A stretch of DNA of 35,047 bases from HK-STAS-PATE-2 sp046350895 (GTDB lineage Bacteria; Patescibacteriota; Patescibacteriia; 2-12-FULL-60-25), in NCBI GenBank assembly GCA_046350895.1, contig JAXLZL010000006.1, positions 1 through 35,047 on the forward strand. Direction: 5' to 3'. The number at the start of each line of letters is the position of its first letter. The first letter of the stretch is position 1. Below are positions 28,953-35,047 of this stretch, piece after piece. Made by a program: the position numbers and the translations under genes. The notes below the pieces were generated by a model. That model worked only from the letters and a program-made list of their open reading frames with translations, made no database searches and had not been told where the DNA came from.

Positions 28953-30164
28953 TTATTCGTAACGAAGTGCCTGAATCGGATTCAGGGCTGCCGCTCTGCG
29001 GGCCGGATAATAGCCAAAGACCAAACCAATGGCTGCCGAAACGCCGAACGCAAGCCACACCGATGACCATGCTACCACGGTCGGCGTCGACATGAAGGTG
29101 CTGACGATTTTTGCCAAGCCCCAACCGACGACGATGCCGATCGCACCACCCATGACCGTGAGCAGGATGGCTTCGCCAAGAAACTGGGCGATAATCTCAT
29201 TACGCTCGGCGCCGATACTTTGTCTCAAACCGATCTCTTTGGTGCGCTCGGTCACGGTCGTGAGCATCATGTTCATGATGCCGATGCCACCAACCAAAAG
29301 CGAGATGCTCGCAATAGCGGCTAACAAGGCCGAGAACGTGTCCGTCACGCTAGAAGCCGTGCTTACGATATCTGCCTGATTCAAAACACTGAAGTCCGCA
29401 GAAGCCGCTTCTTTTTTATGGCGCGTGAGCAAGGTTTGGGTGATCGCTTCTTGCGCTGAGGTCATCGAGGCTTGGTCAGTGGCTTGGATGCTGATCGTGC
29501 CCACATAACTCGTACCGGCAAAATAGGTCTCCATGGTTGAGATGGGGATCAAGACCTGATCATCTTGGTTGGTAGCGCCTGATCCGCCTTTGGCTTTGAG
29601 GACGCCGATCACGGTCATCTCCATCCCATTCACACGGATTTTTTGGCCGACGGCATTGCCTCCCTCGCCAAACAAATCGTCGCGAGTCGTAGAACCGATA
29701 ACGGCGACCTTGGCACGGCTAGATGAGTGTGCCGCCGTAAAAAAGACGCCTTCAGCCACGGTCACATTGCGCACGGCGGCGTATTCGGGTGATGTGCCAA
29801 TTACCGACGTATTGGTATTGGTGCTTTTTGCCGTCACCTGATAGCGCTTGCTGGACTCGGGAGCCACGGCAGCCACGCCCGCCACGGATTTTAACGCCTC
29901 GGCGTCTTCGAGTGTGAGCGTTTGCGCCGAGCCACGGCCCGAGCTTACAAAACCGCCACGTTGTGCACCTGGCATGACCAATAACAGATTCGAACCGATC
30001 GATTGGATACTGGCCTGGATTTGCGCCTTAGATCCTTCACCGACCGATAACATCGCAATCACCGAAGCGATACCGATCACGATGCCAAGCATGGTCAAAC
30101 CCGAACGAATTTTATTCGCCGTGACGCCAAGATACATTTCTTCGATTAGATCGGTTGTTCTCAT
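28953..30164 (-). CDS. MacB/FtsX-type ABC transporter permease
   Basis: This is the membrane subunit of a type VII ABC transporter (MacB-like), which pushes substrates through mechanotransmission. The 403-aa protein has an N-terminal helix (LTMLGIVIGIASVIAMLSVG), a large extracytoplasmic MacB-PCD domain (about residues 45-270), and three C-terminal helices. LLVGGIGIMNMMLTTVTERTKEIGLRQSIGA is the signature and PARRAAALNPIQALRYE is the usual end. It overlaps the ATPase gene by 4 nt. Confidence 0.93.
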   Translation of the reverse strand: MRTTDLIEEMYLGVTANKIRSGLTMLGIVIGIASVIAMLSVGEGSKAQIQASIQSIGSNLLLVMPGAQRGGFVSSGRGSAQTLTLEDAEALKSVAGVAAVAPESSKRYQVTAKSTNTNTSVIGTSPEYAAVRNVTVAEGVFFTAAHSSSRAKVAVIGSTTRDDLFGEGGNAVGQKIRVNGMEMTVIGVLKAKGGSGATNQDDQVLIPISTMETYFAGTSYVGTISIQATDQASMTSAQEAITQTLLTRHKKEAASADFSVLNQADIVSTASSVTDTFSALLAAIASISLLVGGIGIMNMMLTTVTERTKEIGLRQSIGAERNEIIAQFLGEAILLTVMGGAIGIVVGWGLAKIVSTFMSTPTVVAWSSVWLAFGVSAAIGLVFGYYPARRAAALNPIQALRYE

Positions 30165-30871
30165 ACGTGTTCAGATTGAGTGCGGCGGGCGGCGCCATTA
30201 AGACGATCCTCAACGATATTGCCGTCTTTGATCACAATGACGCGTTCAGCGTGCTCAGCGACATAAGGTTCATGCGTAATCACAATGACGGTACGGCCTT
30301 CGTCATGCAAACGTTGAAAGGTACCCAAAACGAGGTCGCCTGTTTTTGAATCAAGGTTACCTGTGGGCTCATCGGCCAAAATAATTGCCGGATCGTTCAC
30401 GAGCGCGCGTGCTATGGCCACACGTTGCATCTGACCGCCTGAAAGTTGGTTGGTGAGGTTTTGATGCTTGTCTTCTGGCAAACCAGCAGCTAAGAGTGCG
30501 GCTTTTGCCTTGGCTTCGCGCGTTGGCTTGTCGAGTTCAGCATAAACCAAGGGCAATGCGACATTGCGCAATACCGTGGCACGTGGAAGCAAGTGAAAGG
30601 CTTGAAAAACGAATCCGATTTTGGCTTTGCGGATTTTTGAGAGTTCATCCAACGGCATGGATGACACATCGATCCCATCCAACGCATACGTGCCGGTCGT
30701 TGGCGTATCAAGTGCTCCAAGGATATGCATCAAGGTCGATTTACCCGAGCCCGACGGACCCATGATGGCCACATACTCCCCTTTTTCAATCTTAAAGCTC
30801 AGGCCCTTGAGCACCTTGGTTTCTTCTTTGCCATTGACGTAGGTCTTGGTGACATTTTGTACGTCAATCAT
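30161..30871 (-). CDS. MacB/LolD-type ABC transporter ATP-binding protein
   Basis: This is the cytoplasmic ATPase that powers the neighbouring permease. The 236-aa protein has Walker A GPSGSGKST, a Q-loop FVFQAFHLLPRATVLRNV, signature LSGGQMQRVAIARALV, Walker B AIILADEPTGNLDS and the switch His in VIVITHE. LDTPTTGTYALDGIDV is typical of the MacB/LolD/YknY group. It starts 3 nt after the macA-like gene and overlaps the permease start, so the trio is one operon. Confidence 0.95.
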   Translation of the reverse strand: MIDVQNVTKTYVNGKEETKVLKGLSFKIEKGEYVAIMGPSGSGKSTLMHILGALDTPTTGTYALDGIDVSSMPLDELSKIRKAKIGFVFQAFHLLPRATVLRNVALPLVYAELDKPTREAKAKAALLAAGLPEDKHQNLTNQLSGGQMQRVAIARALVNDPAIILADEPTGNLDSKTGDLVLGTFQRLHDEGRTVIVITHEPYVAEHAERVIVIKDGNIVEDRLNGAARRTQSEHV

Positions 30872-30874
30872 AGG

Positions 30875-32833
30875 TTAACGGTTAGGAGGACCTTGAAAGC
30901 CGCCGCCTCCGCTGGCTGCCCTTAAGAGCTGGTTCGTACTTGCCGTACCTGAAGTCGTTGTTTTAGCCGTCGTTGCTGACGGGAGGATGGTGCGCACCAA
31001 CACATAATCACCTTCGTTCACGCCCGTCGTTACTTCAGTATATTCATCATTCGCGAGGCCCGTGGTCACCGTCTTACTGGTAAGTTCGCCCTTTAGTTCA
31101 ACACCTGATGCGCTGGTAGGATTGGTGATGCCGTCGACCTTTGCCGTTTGCACGACAGAAACGTCGTTAACGGCTTTGACGGCTGAATTAGGCACCATCA
31201 ATACGTTGTCTTTGCGCTCAGAGATGATGGATGCCGATACTGACATGCCCGGCTTGATGCGGTCGTCCTCGGTCAAGAAGGCAATCTTTACCGTATACGA
31301 AACAACGTTTTGGCTGGTTGTGCCGATCATGTCGACTTCGGTGACCGTGCCGGCGATGGTGAGGTCAGAGACGGCGTCAAAGCTCAACGTTGCTTTTTGG
31401 CCAACTTTTACCTTAGTCACATCAACTTCATTTAACGTAACCGTGGCGATCTTCGCCTTGGTCAAAAGCACGGCCATGGCAGTCGATGGCGATACGGCCG
31501 TTGCTTTTTGCACTTCAAGTTTGGCAACGACACCGTCAAAAGGCGCCTTCACGTCATAGTTTGAAAGGGTTTCTTGAGCATCAGACAAGCGTGAGTACGC
31601 TTCGGTTACCGAGGCGCGACGCTGTTCGATGCCATTCAATTGGATGGCTTTGTCGATACTGTCCAAACCGGTCTTGGCGTCTTCGTAGGCAAGTTTTGCC
31701 GACGCCAAACGTTCTTCGGCGGTGGCGATCTCAGAAGCGGTTGCGCCCGCTTTTAATTTGTCCAAGGCGATCTGCGCTGAAGCGACCTTGCTCTGGGCAT
31801 TGGCGTAGGTGGTTTTTGCGTTTTCAATCGAACGATTGATCGTTGCGATACTTGAACGCTTGGACACGGCATTGCTGCGATCGTTATTAATGGTGTTGCG
31901 CAAGCCATCAATAGAGTTTTGCGTAAATGCGCTTGAAGGGATGGTGTATTGCAACGCTTCAGACGTGTACTGCAAAAGCGGGTCGATGGCTTCAAGGGCT
32001 TTTTCAGCATCATCGATAGCCGACTGGATATTGTTAAGCGATTCGCCCGACAATAACAAAGCATCCGCCTTTACCTTGTACGAAGCAGCAAGATTCTTGG
32101 CATTGCCATACGCAGACTGCGCCATCGCTAATTTGCTTGCATCCAAAACCGAGAGTTGGTGCTCATAAGCGTCATTAGCGCCCGTATTATCGGTACCAAT
32201 CACGTTATCGGCATCACGTACGCCGTCGGTTAAAATTTGGGCAGCTGATTTTAATTGAGACACCGCATCGTCATATGCATCACGCACGGTTTGCGGTGTT
32301 ACGTCATCATCAGAGCTTGGCATTATCTATGGCATTTTGAAGATCCATCTCAGCCTTTTGATGTCATATCTGTCAGCGTTCGCTTTCAAATCCGCCAAAT
32401 TGCGCTCTGCTTGGTTCAAGCGTTTTGTGCGGATAACAATGTCGCCGCATCAGGTTTTTGCGCCTTTTGATAGAGAGTTCGCGGACTGCAATGACAACTC
32501 CGCCGTACGCACGGACTGCTGCATCACGAACAGCCTTGATCCTTCATTGCCCAATGAGAACAAGACATTACCTTTTCTTTAACTTTTGGCCAACCTTCAC
32601 GTTAATCGATGACACCTTGGCCGAAACCTCTGGTTTGACGTCAATTTGGTTTCGCCTGATACCTGGCCGCTGGCGCTCATTTGTTGCTGCCCTTTGGTCA
32701 CTTGTGCTAAGACGTATTTGTCGGCCTACGGCTGTTGGCGTATCAAATAATAAGCCGTACCGGTGACCGCCACTACGGCCGCACCGGCCAAAAAGGTCTT
32801 CTTTTTCAGTATATTCTTTACTTTCTCGAGCAT
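30875..32833 (-). pseudogene. MacA/HlyD-type periplasmic adaptor, 5' region scrambled
   Basis: This adaptor subunit would pair with the MacB-like transporter. The reading frame is clean from about 32323 to 30875, with a long coiled coil (ALDKLKAGATASEIATAEERL, RLSDAQETLSNY), the lipoyl-like half YDVKAPFDGVVAKLEVQKA, beta-barrel segments (VGQKATLSF, RIKPGMSVSA) and a Gly-rich end. The N-terminus is in the next 500 nt: MLEKVKNILKKKTFLAGAAVVAV at 32833, GQVSGE, VKPEVSAKVSSINVKVGQK, LFSLGNEGSRLFV and QAERNLADLKA appear in several frames. An in-frame TAG also occurs near 32725. If repaired it would be about 650 aa. Confidence 0.86.
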
Positions 32834-32838
32834 AATTC

Positions 32839-32844
32839 AATATA
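32839..32844 (-). promoter_or_regulatory. Candidate -10 of the macA-like operon
   Basis: TATATT, 5 nt before ATG 32833. An imperfect inverted repeat with arms CGCT / AGCG (32851-32862) lies where the spacer would be. Confidence 0.4.
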
Positions 32845-32899
32845 GTTTATCGCTTAATAGCGGCATGCTAATTTGCTTTTATTACGCCCTCAAATCGTT

Positions 32900-32920
32900 A
32901 TTTGTCTCGGATTGACAAAT
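32900..32920. promoter_or_regulatory. 21-bp inverted repeat overlapping a -35
   Basis: Arms ATTTGTC (32900-32906) and GACAAAT (32914-32920) are perfect, with a 7-bp centre. The right half covers the TTGACA -35 of the glycosyltransferase promoter. This is the layout of a repressor operator. Confidence 0.55.
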
Positions 32921-32940
32921 TTGGCTAAGTTGTGCATAAT
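32912..32940 (+). promoter_or_regulatory. Promoter of the glycosyltransferase operon
   Basis: Consensus TTGACA (32912-32917), 17-bp spacer, CATAAT (32935-32940), about 26 nt before the start codon. A second -10-like TGT-TATAAA (32957-32962) lies 4 nt before the ATG. Confidence 0.7.
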
Positions 32941-32966
32941 CTGGGCTCTATTGTGTTATAAAGCTC

Positions 32967-34157
32967 ATGAGAATTCTTGCTAACGATTACGAAGCAAACC
33001 TCCCTGGCAGCGACAAGCTCGGCACCGGGGGTCCGGCCCGCTTCTCAAAACAGCTCGCCTTGGCCATTACCGAGGCCGGGCATTCTTATACTGGCGTGAC
33101 TTTTGCCAACCGAGATATCAAGCGTCCGTTGGTAAATACGGTTACTTCTCATGGCCATGCACGTTATCTGCGCATGCGCGTACCGAATGCCGAATACCAA
33201 GGCATCACCAAGGCGAAGAAAACCATCCATCCGCTCAAGCAACTTGCCGCATCCATTGAGGCGTTTCGCAAGGTGATCCAAAATGAACGCCCTGACATTG
33301 TCTTCATTAATGGCGTTGACTTGCGTGTTTGGACGCTTCTCGTTGCCTCTTACCTCGAAGGAGTCCCTGTCGTACAGAAATATGCAGGCATTTGGAGCAA
33401 AGAACTCGATGCTTATCAGCATCTCTATTCAAAACCTGCCATGAGCGCGATGAAAGCTATGGAAAAATCCATACCGGATTATGCCACAATGCAAGTGTTT
33501 TTGAATGCCTACTGCGAAAACGTTTTCAGTAAAGAGATCGCCGCTTCGCCGAAAAACAAACGTACCATCATCCCCCTTCCTGTTGAATTTTCAACAGATA
33601 AAGCAAGGTCAGCAAAGAAAACCGGTACGGTACGCATTGGTATCGTTGCCCGTTGGGACAGGATCAAAAACCATGAAGCCGTACTAGCATTAGCCGAAGA
33701 GATTCATCGTCAAGGATTGAATATGGAGATCCATGCCATCACCAAGATCCCCAAAACAAAAAAGTTTCTTGAATTTAAAAATCGCTATAAGACCCTCATC
33801 AAGATTCACCCGCATGCAGATGCCAAAGGTGTCTTGAAATTCTTTAGCTGCATGGACATCGCCATCTTGCCATCCCATTTTGAAACTGCAGGATTCGTTG
33901 TTCTTGAAGCCGCTTCGCAGGGTATCGGCACCATCATCTCAAAACATGTTGGCTGGGTAGATGATTATAAGGCCACTGGCAACAACCAATGGATCGGTGA
34001 TTTCTCAAAACCCAAAACGATCGTCAAGAAAATTACTGAACTTGCCGGCAAACCGCTTTCAAAGCCACTGCTGAGAAAATTCAAAAAAGAACACGATCCA
34101 AAACGTGTTTTCAACGACTATTTAAAACTCTTTAAGTCCCTGAAGGCAAAACACTAA
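32967..34157 (+). CDS. GT-B fold glycosyltransferase, family 4-like
   Basis: This protein is predicted to transfer a sugar from a nucleotide donor in cell-envelope glycan synthesis. The 396-aa protein has an N-terminal Rossmann half starting MRILANDYEANLPGSDKLG, with a Gly-rich GTGGPARFSKQLALA, and VIQNERPDIVFINGV. The C-terminal half has VRIGIVARWDRIKNHEAVLALAE, a typical GT4 donor-domain start. It also has the D-x-x-x-LPS-x-x-E-x-x-G pattern in DIAILPSHFETAGFVVLEAASQG, with the conserved Glu residues. Donor and acceptor are unknown. A second glycosyltransferase follows after 2 nt. Confidence 0.9.
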   Translation: MRILANDYEANLPGSDKLGTGGPARFSKQLALAITEAGHSYTGVTFANRDIKRPLVNTVTSHGHARYLRMRVPNAEYQGITKAKKTIHPLKQLAASIEAFRKVIQNERPDIVFINGVDLRVWTLLVASYLEGVPVVQKYAGIWSKELDAYQHLYSKPAMSAMKAMEKSIPDYATMQVFLNAYCENVFSKEIAASPKNKRTIIPLPVEFSTDKARSAKKTGTVRIGIVARWDRIKNHEAVLALAEEIHRQGLNMEIHAITKIPKTKKFLEFKNRYKTLIKIHPHADAKGVLKFFSCMDIAILPSHFETAGFVVLEAASQGIGTIISKHVGWVDDYKATGNNQWIGDFSKPKTIVKKITELAGKPLSKPLLRKFKKEHDPKRVFNDYLKLFKSLKAKH

Positions 34158-34159
34158 TT

Positions 34160-35047
34160 ATGCGCATCGCTCAACTCGTATCAAATCTTCACAGCGTCGA
34201 CCCAAGAGCAAACCGCCCGATTTATTCGCTCGCCGGTATCTTGGCCAATGGTCTCGTGAAAAAAAACAATGAAGTGACATTGTTTGGTTCAAGCAATTCA
34301 AAAACTGATGCCAAGCTTCATGGCTACCCAACGGCAGACGTAAAAACGGCAGAGATCCCAGAAAGTATTTTGCGCCATTATATGCATTCGCTCATCTCTC
34401 AGTGCTATGCGAAGGCTGATGAGTTTGACATCATTCATTCGCACTTCACTTTGCTAAACCTCTTTTATGCAGGATTTGTCAAAACACCTTCGGTGAACTG
34501 TATCCATGTCCCAATCTCAGAAGAACTCAAACCGATACTCCGCCAATTCAAAAACAATAACTTTATCTCCTATTCGCTGTCACAGCGTAAACAATTTCCT
34601 GAATTGAATTGGGTGGCAAATATCTATCACGGCGTGGATACAAGCCTGTTTACCTACAACGAAAATCCTGACGACTATTACCTCTATATCGGACGTATTA
34701 CCGAAGAAAAAGGCATTCATCATGCGATTGAGGCAGCAAAGGCGGCTGGCGTGAAGCTCGTCATCGCTGGCCGCAGCTGGAAAAACGGTGATTATTGGCA
34801 CAAAAATGTCGAACCGCACATCGACGGTGACCGCATTCGCTATGTCGGTGAAGCAGACCTTGAACGCAAGATCGAACTCTTTCGTAATGCCAAAGCCCTC
34901 CTCTTTCCAACCCAATATGACGAAGTATTTGGTTTGGTGATGATTGAGGCTATGTCCTGTGGCACGCCCGTAATCGGTTGGAATAGCGGCGCTGTCCCTG
35001 AAGTTGTCCAACACGGAGAAACGGGCTTTGTCGTCTCATCGGTCGAA
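34160..35047 (+). CDS. GT-B glycosyltransferase, family 4, partial at window edge
   Basis: The 296 codons are open to the last base, so the C-terminus is missing. The N-terminal half starts MRIAQLVSNLHSVDP with HSHFTLLNLFYAGF. The donor half has YYLYIGRITEEKGIHHAIEAAKAAG, KLVIAGRSW and the conserved ALLFPTQYDEVFGLVMIEAMSCGTPVIGWNSGAVPEVV (GT4 E-x7-E region and the G-G-x-P-E motif). ATG 34160 begins 2 nt after the upstream stop codon. The two genes look like part of an envelope glycan cluster that extends beyond the window. Confidence 0.93.
   Translation, partial: MRIAQLVSNLHSVDPRANRPIYSLAGILANGLVKKNNEVTLFGSSNSKTDAKLHGYPTADVKTAEIPESILRHYMHSLISQCYAKADEFDIIHSHFTLLNLFYAGFVKTPSVNCIHVPISEELKPILRQFKNNNFISYSLSQRKQFPELNWVANIYHGVDTSLFTYNENPDDYYLYIGRITEEKGIHHAIEAAKAAGVKLVIAGRSWKNGDYWHKNVEPHIDGDRIRYVGEADLERKIELFRNAKALLFPTQYDEVFGLVMIEAMSCGTPVIGWNSGAVPEVVQHGETGFVVSSVE

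Noticed and set aside
32568..32840. Separate 90-aa gene upstream of the macA-like frame
   Set aside because: Its C-terminal part is the out-of-frame lipoyl segment of the adaptor, so it is a fragment of the same broken gene.
1..35047. CRISPR arrays, insertion sequences, integrases or phage genes
   Set aside because: I saw no regularly spaced repeats, no transposase or integrase motifs, and no terminal inverted repeats, so no mobile or defence system is claimed.

Overview
The window looks like a chromosome segment of a Patescibacteria (Candidate Phyla Radiation) bacterium. The signs are short intergenic gaps, an aspartyl-tRNA synthetase without its GAD insertion domain, a MurF-like ligase without its N-terminal domain, purC as the only purine-biosynthesis gene visible, envelope and glycosyltransferase genes, and many small orphan proteins. 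TGA is used as a stop, so this is genetic code 11 rather than the recoded Gracilibacteria/Absconditabacteria code. The phylum call is an inference from gene content, not from a phylogenetic marker.

Layout. (1) 1-3.5 kb: parA-parB and a frameshifted Kef-type cation/proton antiporter. (2) 3.58-4.5 kb: tRNA-Leu(CAA), initiator tRNA-fMet and tRNA-Met(CAT), each with a clear promoter and terminator, plus a small YdjM-like membrane protein. (3) 4.5-8.2 kb: operon aspS-scpA-scpB-dacA. (4) 8.2-9.7 kb: two unknown genes. (5) 9.8-13.05 kb: ruvX-recO on the minus strand, divergent from rnhB and pgi on the plus strand. (6) 13.05-15.7 kb: an island of five orphan genes. (7) 15.8-16.77 kb: purC with three apparent one-base losses. 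(8) 16.87-20.16 kb: ftsI-like PBP, MurF-like ligase and an apparently damaged tRNA-Glu(CTC). (9) 20.2-22.3 kb: divergent rarA and xthA. (10) 22.3-25.3 kb: two tandem permuted NlpC/P60-like proteins, a stand-alone PAS-like protein and two tandem 'MCFSATASF' membrane proteins. (11) 25.35-28.4 kb: an orphan gene, a broken peroxiredoxin, a broken polysaccharide deacetylase and a dCMP deaminase. (12) 28.4-32.8 kb: a MacA-MacB type export operon with the adaptor's 5' end scrambled. (13) 32.97 kb to the end: two GT-B glycosyltransferases, the second cut by the window edge.

Two expression styles stand out. Many conserved genes (aspS, ftsI, rarA, xthA, dCMP deaminase, PAS gene, macA) have a -10 element, often extended (TGn), only 5-8 nt before the start codon and no clear ribosome binding site, which predicts leaderless mRNAs. 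Most orphan genes, by contrast, have a strong AGGAGG-type ribosome binding site and intrinsic terminators, and several have a TTGAC-type -35 with a 17-bp spacer and small repeats in the promoter. purC shares this architecture with a weaker site.

Indels are clustered: 16.56-16.88 kb, 26.69-27.62 kb and 32.3-32.8 kb, plus one at 2.64 kb. The rest of the window is clean. Local consensus error is the simplest reading, and real gene decay is the alternative. I did not find a recognisable new defence or mobile system. The best candidates for something undescribed are the orphan island at 13-15.7 kb, its separate expression signature, and the paired papain-like proteins at 22.3-23.6 kb.
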